From NCBI GenBank assembly GCA_025766275.1, contig JAFKAC010000025.1:372001-436000 (forward strand): DNA of 64,000 nucleotides, given 5' to 3'. Every line of letters starts with the position of its first letter. The stretch's first letter is position 1. This document shows, one piece after another, positions 43,784-55,599 of the stretch. The position numbers and the translations under genes are program-made. Below the pieces are notes generated by a model. The model was not told the origin of the DNA. It saw only the letters and a list, made by a program, of their open reading frames with translations, and searched no databases. Source of the DNA: Lactarius indigo. Its lineage: Eukaryota; Basidiomycota; Agaricomycetes; Russulales; Russulaceae.

Positions 43784-44720
43784 GGAGGCTGTGGATGCCA
43801 CATGAGGCAGGATTAGGAGTCTTCAGCTGAGGTGAAGAAGTGAGGAAGCGAAAAATGCTCACCAACGAGTCTCCAGGGGCACAGCTCTCCCACGGGCCGG
43901 CCCGACCAGGGCCCTCTCCCCTCGCTCTTAAGTTATCTTCTGAGTTGACATCGCCCGGACACACAAGTATTCCAGAATCGCACGCATGACCCATTTTTAT
44001 AATTCTACACTCTCCTGCACGACGTGCGCTTCCGTACCACAAATATTCAGCGTCGTTTAGAAGCAAAGCCAGCACGCGAGGGCCGAATACGTTGCTTAAG
44101 CGCACGCCGATACAGTGGCGCCATGCGTGGATGCACCAAGAATTTGACGAGCTTTCTACCAGCACTGTGCAAGCTACGTGTGGAGGAGGGGCCACACAGC
44201 CCGGGTGTGGCGGAGCCGGCCGTGCGGGCAGCGCTACTCTTGGTACGTGTCGACCCAGCCCCGCTCGATGCGCTGGCGCACATTTATGGAGAGGCGCTGC
44301 GCCACCTTGAGATTGCATCTTTCGAGAGTGCTGTGGTGCTCGTACACGCGTGCGGTTGTTCCCGCGCCTTCTTTGGATGCGCCTGCCGCACGCGGTCGAC
44401 TATTGGTACAAATACCCGCCCATGCCCATGTACCTAGTACGTCTCTCGCACTGATATATATTGTATATCTGTCGGTGCCTGCCCATGGAGGGATTGGGCG
44501 AGTTGGTTGAGGTACTCACAACTCTGCACGAGCTCGAGGTCTTCTGAGGCGTATCGATCTTCCGCGACCCTCTGAGCACCGCTGTAGAGGAGGACGGTGG
44601 GTGGGCATGCGGTGTCTTGAACCCGTGCCAGGCGCGCATGCGGCATGTCGAACATTAGGACATCGACCCCGTGCACGCGACTGTCTCGGTTTCTCTCATC
44701 CGCCCGCTACACCCAGTAAT
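43784..44720 (+). pseudogene. F-box-like gene relic, segmental repeat copy C (3' part)
   Basis: Continues the repeat from 39574 after the DDE transposon. The block GGAGGCTGTGGATGCC (43784-43799) aligns with 13992-14007 and 16014-16029. C-terminal pieces such as ALRHLEIASFESAVVLVHAC (about 44298-44357) match copies A and B2. The F-box segment is missing and several frames are broken. Confidence 0.55.
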
Positions 44721-45064
44721 CTGAGGGATCTGTGCTGAGGTCCGAAATTTTTTCTGAGTCAATCCTACCTTCAGAGCGACCTCGCCCGTGATAAACTTGA
44801 AGACCCCTGAGTTTCTATCGAAAAGCGCTTCCGGTGCTTTCTCTCATGTATCATATTACCGACTCAGTCACTTCCAGCTGTTACCTGGATTGTCTCCCCT
44901 CTTACGTTGCTGCCTCGTAAAATACCTGAGGACGATTGAGTTTCGGCATCATGCAGTGTTTCGTGGTGCATGTCGCTTGCCTTTCTCCCTCCTCCCCCCC
45001 CCCAGTGTGGCACAGAAGTCAGCGCTGTGAAAGCTAAGTAGCGACCCACAACCAGGGGTAAGAA

Positions 45065-45099
45065 CATCAGGAAAAACCTCCCGCGCTAGCGAGGGATAA
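45065..45099 (+). repeat. Left TIR of the Plavaka element
   Basis: Matches the reverse complement of 51175-51209: 27 identical bases, one mismatch, then further matches. It shares CATCAGGAAAAACC with the right end of the relic at 3342. Confidence 0.85.
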
Positions 45100-45531
45100 A
45101 TTGACTAAATTAGTGAGAACTAGTGAAATTAGTTGCATTATTTTTATTTCGTTGCCACAAACTTAAATAGTGCTAATTATCACTATTTTCGCCGTAAATC
45201 AGGTATTCTCAGATAGGTTTCCAGTAATTGTGCTCTCAATTTCTCTCAGATTATCGCATCTTAGCGACCATTATATTTTAATAACCATTATCAGATTTTA
45301 TTATAGCTATCAAATGAGCGACTAGACAGGCACGAAAATGACAGGCACGAAAACAAGTACGCGAAAAACAAGAACGGAAATCAAAAACGAGTGTGATGGA
45401 ATTTTTTTTTTTTTTTTTCAGGATTTTCTGACAATCACTGCTGATTGTGTCAGTGATGTCGTTTAAACAGTACTGTAGGCTCACGGTGGGTATTGTTGTT
45501 AAAATGGCCTGTTAAAACTGAAAACATCCTT

Positions 45532-47687
45532 TCATTCGAGATCATCGAGATCAAGATCGGCGATTGGCATAGTTGTCAAGGCTGTGCCGCCCATAGCGCT
45601 ACCAGAGCACCAGTCAGGACTACAATAGTGTAAGTGACGGTGGCGGACTCACCTTGCTTGGGCATAAATATCCCCCATCATGACATGAAAGGCACGTTCG
45701 CGGTAGTTCTGGATGTGCTTGAGAGTGTTCATGTTGGCAAGGTATACGTCCATGTAAGCATTTGCTGAGAATTCCGTGGTCTGCTGTACACCACCACGCC
45801 ACTCATAGAGAGTGGCGTACAGCTAATACACAAGTTAGCATCATAGAAATAAAGTATTACCCAACTCACCGCAGTTGCAACTAAAGCGACCATGGGCATA
45901 GGAACCTCCTGATGTACCACACCATCTTCACCTTGGTGCGTCGGGAAAAGATGGTGGAAACGGGACACAAAAGAAGTTGAACCACCCGTGAAATACAAGT
46001 CACGGATAACTGTGATGATTTGCGGGTTTCGATACGGGTGCGAGGTCCTCACAAGTCCAGTAATTCCCATGTTCTAGGAAGGTATCAGAATAGCCCGTCA
46101 AAAGCGACTGCACTTACACCTGGTGCCCCTGGGAAAATGTAATTGTAGCTGGAAAGTTGCTTCCGAATCAACCGGGAAATTTCGGCCGCCGAACCAGTAG
46201 CAATGATCGGCGCCACACTAACGGCGTTGCAGCGCTCCTTGACTTCACCACGGAAAAGGGGAAATCGTGCGCGCGACTGTCAAATAACTTGAGTAATGCC
46301 ATGATGTCGTCTCCAATATCATAAAACTTGCCAGAGAAACAAGCTTGGTCAAATATTCGCCATCAACGTTAAGTCGACGTTGAACGATGGCTCCTCCATG
46401 TCCATGGTTATGAGTAGCGGTAATGAGAGCATCCCAAGTGAAGGCAAAAGCAACAGTCGCATCCGGGAAGGCATTCTGAAACAACATGGCAGCTCGAAGG
46501 TTCTCAATTGCCTCCTGAACTATCACTCGGATGAGCGGGCGCTGATGGGTTAGCATAATCTTTGTCGTGCCCTTCACAAATACTAGATCCGTATCGACAC
46601 GTGTGACAGTGGGCGTTGGCGTCTCGGGTGCTGGCGACTCAGGCGTCACAGTTGAAGCCCGGTTCGGCGGTGTAGTACGAGCTGCTCGTAATGTAATGGT
46701 CAGCCGAAGAACAGACGAGACAAGAAAAAAAAAAAAAAAACCTTCATCCGAGAGTTCAGCCAGGTGCGCCCTCGGTCCAGGGGTCAGTGGCAGAATTGGC
46801 GTGGACAACGCAAGGGTAGCACCAGCAGGTGCATGGGTGCCCACACTACCAGACGAGCCAAGACTATCAGTACTCTGTCTAGAGTTCAGCTTTGCTGAGC
46901 GGGGCGTGTCTATACCACCAGGTTCCTTCCAGGTGGGCCGCTGTGAAAGTCAGGGTCAGACTAAAGGGTGCCGAAAAAAAGACTTACTTCGGTAGCCATA
47001 GCCTCGGAGAATTTTGCAGGGTTTTTGAGAGACAGTTCAACCATCTGTTCGTCCTCGTCCTCGTCCTCCTCAGTTGCGCTATCGTCGTCATCCACGTCGG
47101 GATTGTGGAAGTTTTTGGTGTTGGGATAGTAGGTGGGGGGAGCAACGCGACCAGAGGACGGAGCTGAAAATTTTCGGCTTGTTTGACGAACAAACAGATT
47201 AGTAATATTTTCACTCACCGCTTTCCCTATGAACTCGTTTCCCCTTTATCGCACCACCATCATACCCTTGTAGATCTACTATCTCGCTTTCATGGGCCAG
47301 CTCGAGTGGCATCGGACGACTATGAGCAGGACCTTTATTGACCTCAAGGTCAGTCTTGTCACCATTTTTCTTTGTGACGCACATACCAATAGTCCGCGTT
47401 CTCTTAGCTGCGCCCGGCTGCATGTCCGAGGGCATGGGTGTGGCGGGTTCAATAGTGCTGGAGGTACATTTCCCGTGTGCTTGTGATAATGAGACGCATA
47501 CCTAACTCTACAACGTTTTAGACTTACTGGGTGGAGGGACCCTAATCGTTATGTTGCTCTTCGAGCCTGTAGTGTTGCCTTGGCCCGTCTGAGTCGCAGT
47601 TTGAAATGCAGTCTGGGTTTCATTTCGTCCTCCCTGTGTGTGTTCTGTTGGCACACACACCTGAGAACGGCGGGTTCGCGGGGCCAT
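45532..47687 (-). CDS. DUF6532-type protein inside the Plavaka element
   Basis: Starts at ATG 47687 (MAPRTRRSQVCVPTEHTQGG); exon 1 is 47687-47528. Many further exons follow, and I did not fix every boundary. The middle is basic then acidic (KGKRVHRE; DVDDDDSATEEDEDEDEQ). The C-terminal half has IVQEAIENLRAAMLFQNAFP, RFPLFRGEVKERCNA and a stretch from HPYRNPQIITVIRDLYF to the WRGGVQQ region, the pattern I associate with DUF6532, a family of unknown function expanded in agarics. The last exon ends at a TGA (45534-45532) after PIADLDLDDLE. It shares a short divergent promoter region with the transposase, so it may be an accessory protein of the transposon. Confidence 0.7.
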
Positions 47688-47910
47688 CTATGAAGCTCAA
47701 GGTAAAGGTGATAATATCGAGAAAGGTGATGCGCAAATATGATCAGTGAGTAAAGACAGGAATTGGAATGGGGAATGGGGGTGATGGTACGTCCTCTTTA
47801 TATCAATATTCCGCTGCGCTAACTGAAAATCGTTAACAGTTTGATGATTGTATTCGTCTCAGTGCCCACGCCTTTACCCTCTACTACCACCAACCGACCG
47901 ACTCGCTGTC
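47688..47910. promoter_or_regulatory. Bidirectional promoter region of the Plavaka element
   Basis: 223 bp separate the two divergent start codons. TATATCAA near 47799-47806 is a possible TATA-like element. Shared control of both genes is inferred from geometry only. Confidence 0.4.
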
Positions 47911-50900
47911 ATGAGCCGAGTGCAAATACATTGTCATGGCTGCAATCGGGCGTTCACCCCTCACGGCTTTTCCCAACACATCAACAGGACTCAGCTTCCG
48001 AGCTGCCGCGCCCAGCATGCGGCCATACAATCGCCCACCGCATGTCAAACTCAAGGGTCTAACTTAGCGGCAAACCCAGGTCCCACATCATGGGACCACG
48101 GCGAATTTTCTCACCATGGTGACACTGCTGAGGCTGTTGGCTGTGAGGACACTGCTGCCGAGTGCGAGGACGCCGCCGCCGATTGTGAAGATGCCGTTGC
48201 CGACACCTCTGACCTCGCTGACACCATAGATGCCGATCTTCTCGAAATACTAGTTCAGGACTTCGGTTGTCGCACTAACCCTCACCAGGAACGTTCCGTG
48301 TCACCAGACCAGCTGGATCAGCCACCATCTAGGTCACCGCCATCAGACCCGGCACAGCCCCTACACTCCAACCCCAGTGATACGAATGGCCCCCTGTTGG
48401 TCGTCGACCACTTTCCACATGGTAGTCCAGGTGCACCGATACCCGGCACACTTCAAGGCTCTCATGTATATCAGTCCAGTCAAGACAAGTTTGGGTCCTC
48501 GATTTGGGCGCCGTTCCGCTCACAATGTGACTGGGAGATCGCGCGTTGGGCTAAAATGCGGGGACCGACGTCGTCGGCTGTCACCGATATACTTGCAATC
48601 CCTGAGGTATGTGGACGCTTATTGTTTTCTCGCATAACTAATACATATTGTAAGGTCGTTGACAAGCTTGGGCTGTCATATCACACGCCCAATGAATTGA
48701 ACAAGATCATCGACGGCGAGCTACCAGGGCGTCCTCAATTCAAGTGCGAGGACATGACCATTGCGGGCATTACCCTCCAATTTTACTTCCGTGACATCCT
48801 GCAATGTATTCGGACCCTTTACGGCGACCCTGAGTTTGCGCGTGACCTGGTGTTTGTGCCAGAGCGCCACTACACAGATCACGAGCGGACCTGCCGCGTG
48901 TATAGCGAGATGCACACCGGTAACTGGTGGTGGGCAGTACAGGTGCGCCTTCAACTTCTTGGACTGTTTCGTGTACTTACAATTTGTGATAGACATCCCT
49001 TGAAGCACACCAGCCAGGCGCAACTGTCGTCCCAGTGGTCCTCTCCTCTGACAAGACCCAGCTTACCCTCTTTCGTGGTAAGGCTGCCTACCCTGTTTAT
49101 CTCACGATCGGAAATGTTCTGAAGGATATCCGTCGAAAGCCGTCACGCCACGCTCAGATGCTGATCGGCTACATTCCCACTGCCCGCCTTGAAGGAATTG
49201 GCAATAAGTCCGCTCGGCGGCGTGCACTTGCAAACATATTCCACTTTTGCATGCGGAACCTCCTGGCCCCGATTGTGCCCCATGGCGAAATGGGCATCGC
49301 AATGATGAGCGGCGATGGGGTCTGGCGCCGGTGCCATCCCATTTTTGCTGTGTTCGTCGGTGACTACCCCGAGCAAGCACTGGTGACTTGTACATTCAAT
49401 GGCCGGTGCCCAAAATGTATTGTGCACCGTGACGACCTCGGTGACTATTCCAGGTCCCCTCCCCGTGATTACAACAAAGCCCTGGAATCTTTTGTTTTGG
49501 CAGATGGGGACGTACATGCATTCCATTCAGTTTGTCGCGAAGCCGGCCTCAAGCCAGTCTTCCATCCATTCTGGGAGGCGCTTCCCCTCACTGACATCTT
49601 TGTCTCGATCACGCCTGACATTTTACACCAAATGCTTCAAGGCGTCATGAAGCATTTGGTTGCATGGCTGACAGGCGCCTTCGGACCGGCACAAATTGAT
49701 GTACGATGTAGGTCTTTGCTGCCCAATCACCACGTCATGACCTTTGCCAGGGGCATTTCGACCCTTTCTCGGGTCTCAGGTCTCGAACACAAAAACATGT
49801 GCCACATCCTCCTTGGTCTTGTCATCAAGCTTCCACTTCTGTCTGGAGGGTCTCCTGTGCGGGTTATTAGGACCGTGCATGCGCTACTTGACTTCTTGTA
49901 TCTCGCGCAACTTCCATCCCACACTACTGAGACTTTGCTTTACCTTGAAGAGTCCCTGGCCCGATTTCATGAAAATAAGGGTGTATTTATTGACCTCGGC
50001 GTCCGCGAACACTTCAATATCCCCAAGGTCCACAGCCTATTACATTACAAATCGTCTATTACCCTTTTCGGCAGCACAGACAATTACAACACGGAGCAAA
50101 CAGAGCGGCTCCATATCGACTTCACGAAGGACGCATACCGTGCAACCAATCATAAGGACGAGTACCCTCAGATGACCACATGGTTGGAGCGCCGCGAGAA
50201 GATACAACAACACGTGAAGTTTATTGCATGGTGGCAGCAGGCTCAACACAACAGCGCTCAACACTCAGAGCCAATTGGCCCTTCTAAGCCAGTTCCGCGG
50301 GCCGTCCAAATGGCTCGAAATCCATCTCTGAAGGCCGTTTCTTTCAATGACCTCGCTGACAAATACAGAGCTTTTGATTTTCAAGACGCACTTGCCGATT
50401 TTATCGCTCAGCTCAATCACCCCCAAGCCTCCACAGCAGCGCTGAGAGCTCTGGCTGAAGACACGTTGTTACCATTCCGCCATGTCCCAGTATTCCACAA
50501 AATCAAATTTGCATCAACACCTGACCCCGAAGTTATTGACGTTGTTCATGTTCGGCCGGATCAAAGGGACGCCCATGGGCGCACAATACCATCACGTTTC
50601 GATACAGTCATTGTCCGCAGCAGACCTCAAGATAGTGCACGCGGGAATAAAGGTCAGTTCAAGCCATATTGGTGTAAGGGCCCATCTAACTACTTTTCAG
50701 GTCTCCGAATTGCACAAGTTCGCGTGGTATTTCAACTACCGAGAAAGGTGCTTCCCCAACTCTTCCCGTCCACGGATGTTGCCCTACCAACCCATCTCGC
50801 ATACATGGAATGGTTTTCACCCATTCCCACCACACCCGACAGCAACAGTCGTCTCTTCAAAGTGTCTAGGTTAACTCGAAACAGTCGGCGTCTGGCTAGC

Positions 50901-51062
50901 GTTATCCCAGTAGATGATATCTACTCTAGCGTTCATTTATTGCCCCACTTTGGTCAGCTTGGGGACACTCCCGGATGTAATACATTTTCGGTATTGGAAC
51001 TATGCCAAAGCTTTTACATAAATCCGTTTAGTAGCCGAGACATTTATCTCCTATTTTTGTAG
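47911..51062 (+). CDS. Plavaka transposase
   Basis: Exons 47911-48606, 48655-48942, 48993-50652 and 50701-51062; introns of 48, 50 and 48 nt. Coding length is 3,006 nt, giving 1,001 residues with consistent phases. The N-terminus carries a C2H2-like finger (CHGCNRAFTPHGFSQHINRT). The body holds motifs typical of Plavaka transposases: VVLSSDKTQLT, YPVYLTIGN, MLIGYIPT, NGRCPKC, DILHQMLQGVMKHL and FGSTDNYNTEQTERLHIDFT. Plavaka elements are cut-and-paste CMC relatives found in fungi. Two of the three introns are multiples of three and open, so the exact protein depends on splicing. No inactivating change seen. Confidence 0.9.
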
Positions 51063-51174
51063 ATAATTAGCATTATGTCATCCCCCATGCAAAGGCGCTT
51101 TTGATTATCAGCTCCTAGCGTGAATTACTCTTGCACTATCTCTCTTTCTCGGGATATTAATAAACTACGGGCGC

Positions 51175-51209
51175 TTATCCTTCGCTAGCGCGGGAGGTTT
51201 TTCCTGATG
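51175..51209 (-). repeat. Right TIR of the Plavaka element
   Basis: Ends CCTGATG at 51203-51209; reverse complement of the left TIR with one mismatch in the first 35 bases. Confidence 0.85.
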
Positions 51210-51214
51210 AATGC

Positions 51215-51901
51215 ATGTGGCAGTCTCTTAGGTTCAGTCAATTCGGTGCTCGGCGGTTGTGTTGCACGCTTCATCAATGTGCGGGAGGAATTCGAGGCCG
51301 CGCGACGTATGTCGCAACCTCAAGTGCCCCACGCCCATGCGGCAGACACGCGCCCAGGAGTACCTCTCGACTATGTGCGTCGGCGCCCCCATATTGCCTA
51401 TACAACTGTCTTATTCACCAGCGAGCCCGGCTGCAGTCGGCGGGGGAGAACAAGCGGATACTGCATATCATTGAGGAGAACTTTGCGAAGCTGCAGGTGT
51501 TCGTCTGGGTGCCACTGATCCACCCTGTCCCGCAGGACGAGGACGACCTCAGTACTTGCTTCAGGACATCCTCAGAGTCAGGCTTCTCCGTTGCGTCGTG
51601 CGCAGAGGACGAGGAGTACTCGTTCGATAAGACGGAGCGCTACGCTCTTGCCATATTCGACGCCGTCTCCGCAATGCGCATGTTCATCTTTTTTTGCAAG
51701 GGCCCACAGCTACGTCTGGTGGCGCGGGCCGCCTCTGTCGGACCCTCGGACCCTGCCGCACCGCGCCCCTTCAAGCGCGCGCCGCTGTCGATCCGTCTCT
51801 CCGAGGACACATTCCGCGCCGTCGACCCTGATCAGTCAATCGAGCTCTTCGTCATGGGCGTCCGCCATGGTCCACCACTTGCCGAGCCGTTTAGTCTTTG
51901 A
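51215..51901 (+). CDS. Hypothetical protein, possibly truncated by the Plavaka insertion
   Basis: An open frame of about 228 codons to a TGA at 51899-51901. The first 75 residues look random, but from about 51425 the sequence is protein-like: AGENKRILHIIEENFAKLQV, DEEYSFDKTERYALAIFDAV, FKRAPLSIRLSEDTFRAVD. I recognise no domain. It begins just outside the Plavaka right end, so its 5' part may have been displaced or lost. It may be a relic. Confidence 0.4.
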   Translation: MWQSLRFSQFGARRLCCTLHQCAGGIRGRATYVATSSAPRPCGRHAPRSTSRLCASAPPYCLYNCLIHQRARLQSAGENKRILHIIEENFAKLQVFVWVPLIHPVPQDEDDLSTCFRTSSESGFSVASCAEDEEYSFDKTERYALAIFDAVSAMRMFIFFCKGPQLRLVARAASVGPSDPAAPRPFKRAPLSIRLSEDTFRAVDPDQSIELFVMGVRHGPPLAEPFSL

Positions 51902-52703
51902 CTTTTCACATTGGCCTCTTAGCAAGGTGTATACCATCCGCACTGTCATTCATCTGCATTACTGTTGATACCAAATTTGCGACACTTTTCCGTTAATAAT
52001 CGAATCTTTCGTGGGATGACAAGAATATGAGATAGCCGTTCTAGCCACGGCAACGGCTCTGGGCAGTAGCTGATTGATACCTCTATTTATTCTTGGTTAT
52101 TGTCGACTTCGTTCAGGTATTAAGTGTTGTCGGCTGGTATGAGAGATACGGGAAAAAGTGACAGCTTCTACTGAGTCGGCTCCAGCTCAGCGTACTGTCG
52201 GATCCGAAGTTGGCTTGCGCTTCATCCTCTTTGAACTCGAAACGTGTGCCATCCGTAAGATAGCGACCACATTTTCCGAACATCAGTCATGTACGTGATT
52301 CCCGTTGAGATTCTCCACGGGCTTTAGATTTTGGCCCTTGAAAGTACTCGGCACTCAGCCCCAGAAAAGAAAGGGGGCTCCACTCAAACGTTGATCGGAC
52401 TCTACTCCTATTATGAATCATGTTAGGTCATGTTGCTTGAGAATCATCGTTCACTGAGGACCACCGTCGAACGCAAAATAGCAAGAAATTTGTGATAAAA
52501 CACTTCTCTCAGCTCCCATCATAGCGAGATCACTAGTGCTGGCCAAACCTTTGCCGAATATATATGCTCAGAGTCCTCTCGAGGTGCGATGTATCGCCAC
52601 TCGACGTCAGTCAATCGTCATCCTTACCCGTTTTGCCGAATGATAACAGGCGAAATGCGTCATCCCGAGATCATCACGTCGCCCAGTATAGACACGACAC
52701 GCA
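51902..52703. other. Intergenic
   Basis: No gene supported. Contains an AT-rich ATATATATGC near 52558. The downstream gene's own TATA box is listed separately. Confidence 0.4.
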
Positions 52704-52709
52704 TATAAA
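52704..52709 (+). promoter_or_regulatory. TATA box of the small hydrophilic-protein gene
   Basis: TATAAA 88 bp upstream of the ATG at 52797, giving a predicted leader of about 60 nt. Confidence 0.5.
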
Positions 52710-52796
52710 GCCCAAAGCCCCTGAAAAGAGCAGATCTGACTTCTCCATCCTTCAGACCACCTACACCTTTTGAACTATCACCGACAGCAGCACAAC

Positions 52797-53554
52797 ATGG
52801 ACCCTAGCAGGACGACCCGCGAGCAGAGGAGCGGCATGCGCGACGACAATACTGGCACCGGAGGACAGTGGGATGACCCTATGAGCAAGAGCGGCCAAGG
52901 TAAGTCGGAAACTTGGTCATTATTTCAGGGGGTCGTCCACCGCTGCGCGGACTATCACTGACCCCAGGCATAATGGCCAGCACTCATTTGTGCTCTTGCT
53001 GATTATCCTTTCCGTAGACACCACCAGCGGCCGGGGCGGAGATACATACGGCCAACAGAATCTTGGCCAGAGCGGTTACGAGTACGGATCCAACATCGGA
53101 AGCGGCCAGACCGGTACCGGCCTGGGTAGCACTGACACCCAATCGGACCGGTACGCGACTTCGGGCCAGTACGGCAGCTCGGAGAGGGCCACGACCGGCC
53201 AGACCGGTGGCTATACGGACCCGGCCAGAAATGTCGCAGGAGCGGGTGGCGGAAGGCGACCCGACGACGACGACGAGTACGGTGCCTCGGTTGGCCCCGG
53301 CGGCGGCCCTACGGGAAAACCGTCCATGGCGAGCAGGGCGATGGGTACGTCATTACTCTTCGGTGCTGCCGTTGGCGCCGCAAACTGAGATGAAGGGCTT
53401 TAGGCGCCGCTGAACAGATGACGGGCAAGATTATGGGGGACCAAGGCAAGCAAGCCCGTGGTCGAGAGCGCGAGGTTCGTTCGCCATCAATTGAATCGCA
53501 AAAGAAGTGCCACGTACTAACGTTGTTGCTTTAATTAAGGAGGGCAATTTCTGA
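52797..53554 (+). CDS. Small glycine-rich hydrophilic protein with a CsbD-like C-terminus
   Basis: Exons 52797-52899, 53018-53344, 53404-53474 and 53540-53554; introns 118, 59 and 65 nt; 516 nt, 171 residues. The protein is very hydrophilic, with repeated Gly/Gln/Thr/Ser (TGQTGGYTDPARN, GSGQTGTGLGST). The C-terminal segment AAEQMTGKIMGDQGKQARG resembles the CsbD-type stress-protein motif seen in many small fungal proteins. All four exons keep frame and a TATA box is well placed. The role is unknown; stress protection is a guess from composition. Confidence 0.75.
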
Positions 53555-53859
53555 GAGTATCGTCATATCACTCAAGTGTTTGAGACCGACATGGGGTGTT
53601 CAAGTGGTATCTTGAATTGAGTTAGCAAGCATGTATAGTAGGGTGTTGATATTTTGGCGAATGTATGATATGAGCTTGCTCGAAACGTTTCCAACGTTAC
53701 GAATCTGCGATCACGTGGGTCACGGTGAGTCTGTTGGTTCTTCTCCTGGTTATACTGTATCTCTCCTGGATCGATTCTTGAATTGATTCTGACTTTATCG
53801 TTACGAACTTGCAAGCAGGATGTTTGGGATGGAGGCTTCACCTTAGAGCTCCATGCTTG

Positions 53860-54650
53860 GCTAGGCTTTCGGTTTCATCATGCCACTTAGTGACGCCGCT
53901 TCTTCAAGTTCTTCGTAGGGCGCATGTTCGTAACTGTTTCTTGTCGCTCACATTAATTTTTTCCCCAAGCATCAATTTTCACTGGTTTTTACGCTCGACA
54001 CTTGCCGATGCGTCAACTCCCACTCCCCAACTGGAGAATGCGGAAAGAGGAATATTCTCGCATCTATGACATTGCCAGCCTCTCCTCCTGTCGTATTCTC
54101 CGCGCTCCTTGCAGTCCTTATGCTCTTTCTAGCAGTTCGCTGTGCCAGTGGGCCATGGATGACGTTGTAGAGGGATTGTGCGAAAATTGGATGAAATCAT
54201 AGATACTTAACCTTGGTTCCAAAGACATCGTCAAGGACCTAGATGAACCCAGTGGGAGTTAAAGCTTAATGTAAAGAGAGATGGGAAAACATTAAGGTGA
54301 GACCTTCGGATCTCTCCCAGCATCTAATTCCCATGATCTATGATCTACAGGTGTACGCACGTGTGCCAATGGATCAGCATGCTGGCGCTCTACTTCTCTC
54401 ATATCGCCTTGTGTCACCCAAGCCCATGGTCTACACCCAGCACCGTTTTTCCCCCACGAGTGACATCAGTATGCACTTCGTTATCGCGACGCCTTACGAC
54501 TCGCCAAGTATCACGTGTGAACGGGAGCTGGGAGAATGGAGCTTGCGCTAACCTAACCTCACGTTATTCTTGGTCCCTGCAGCCCCAATGCCCCTCGTAT
54601 CATTCACGTAGAGGAGGTGCCCGTTGCTGCGCAGTGCAATTATAGTTGAC
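53860..54650 (+). pseudogene. Plus-strand relic in duplicated segment, copy 1
   Basis: Aligns with 57280-58060. Matching blocks include FLSLTLIFSP against FLVALIVIFFP, and FVIATPYDSPSI against FAIVMARDPPNI. No long frame survives in this copy. The original gene is unrecognised; the first block suggests a membrane segment or signal peptide. Confidence 0.35.
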
Positions 54651-54755
54651 CGGCTTTTGGTCCCGCCTCAGCAGCAATCAACAAACAGACCAAAATAAAT
54701 AATGCCCGAAATCCCAAAGGAGTATGAAGAGCCACATTCGGCTAATGCCGAGTTA

Positions 54756-55465
54756 CTAAGATGCGATTTTCTTAATTAATCGACGGTCCTCTTCAACCCA
54801 TGGCATTTCAATCAATCCAATAGCTAACCCATCCCGCAAAGGATGTCTCGATAGCTCCTGACCCACACCGTTATGAGTTTTCGTGTGGAGTCGCGATGGC
54901 ATCGCAACAAGGACGCCGACTTGTAGGTGGAAGTTCCCCTGATCTTGTGTCTGTATCTCAGACCTCTCCCTCGCACTGTCGCCCTGAAGTTTTTCTACCT
55001 CCCGAACAGGTGTAGATGCGCCTTTAGCTTCGGCATTGGTCAAGACCGTCGCAGAGAAAGGCTACGAAAGGGGAAAGGGGAAAGGTAGCACTGTCAGCGG
55101 CGGTGATCGCCCACCCGAGCCACGAATGAAGTTGGGCTCACCATATATTCATCCCAGTTCAGGCTATTTGTGGTATACTGTTCCGTCCGAGCATCGAACA
55201 TCTCCGGTCGACCATTCGCGGGATCGCCATTGTACTTTCGCCCGCGCGCGATTAGGGTGAAGACCGAAACGGACTGGAACGCTTCCCGGGGGATGAGCCT
55301 CCGACATAAACAGACGGATATAGAGGAGGTCGCGAGGACACCGGCGCAGATGAAAACAACGAAGAAGGGTGGCATGGTACCGCTTGGAAAGAACGGCTGT
55401 ATGGAGGTGGCCGTTGGTGCTGTCGCGGTCCCAGTGCTACTGAGAGATGGCGACATGGAGGACAT
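54756..55465 (-). CDS. Single-pass membrane protein, paralogue 1
   Basis: Two exons: 55465-55142 and 55061-54756, with an 80-nt intron; 630 nt, 209 residues, in phase. A short Ser/Thr-rich N-terminus is followed by one hydrophobic span (PPFFVVFICAGVLATSSISV, about 32-52), then a basic cytoplasmic-type region with PEMFDARTEQYT and a C-terminus containing LQVGVLVAMPSRLH. The same layout and intron position occur in paralogue 2. I recognise the QVGVLVAMPS block as common in small agaric membrane proteins but know no function. Confidence 0.7.
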
Positions 55466-55599
55466 AGTGAAGGCTGAAGCCCTGAGGGGGGTCTTTGAGT
55501 GGATTGTGCTCCATTTTGGCCGTGACTCAAGGAGTGTATATGAAAACGTTCAGGCTGATGCTCATGCTAACGGTTAATTAATTATTAGCCGATTGCTGT

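Larger units (their letters stand above)
45065..51209. mobile_element. Complete Plavaka (CMC superfamily) transposon, 6,145 bp
   Basis: Inverted termini begin CATCAGGAAAAACCTCC and match over about 35 bp with one mismatch (45065-45099 and 51175-51209). They are flanked by AA on both sides, a possible 2-bp target duplication. Between them lie two divergently oriented genes: the transposase (47911-51062, plus) and a DUF6532-type gene (47687-45532, minus), whose starts are 223 bp apart. Both look intact. Confidence 0.85.

Noticed and set aside
46721..46742. Poly-A run as the tail of a retrotransposed gene
   Set aside because: It falls in or beside an intron of the DUF6532-type gene inside the Plavaka element; no target duplication or processed copy is seen.
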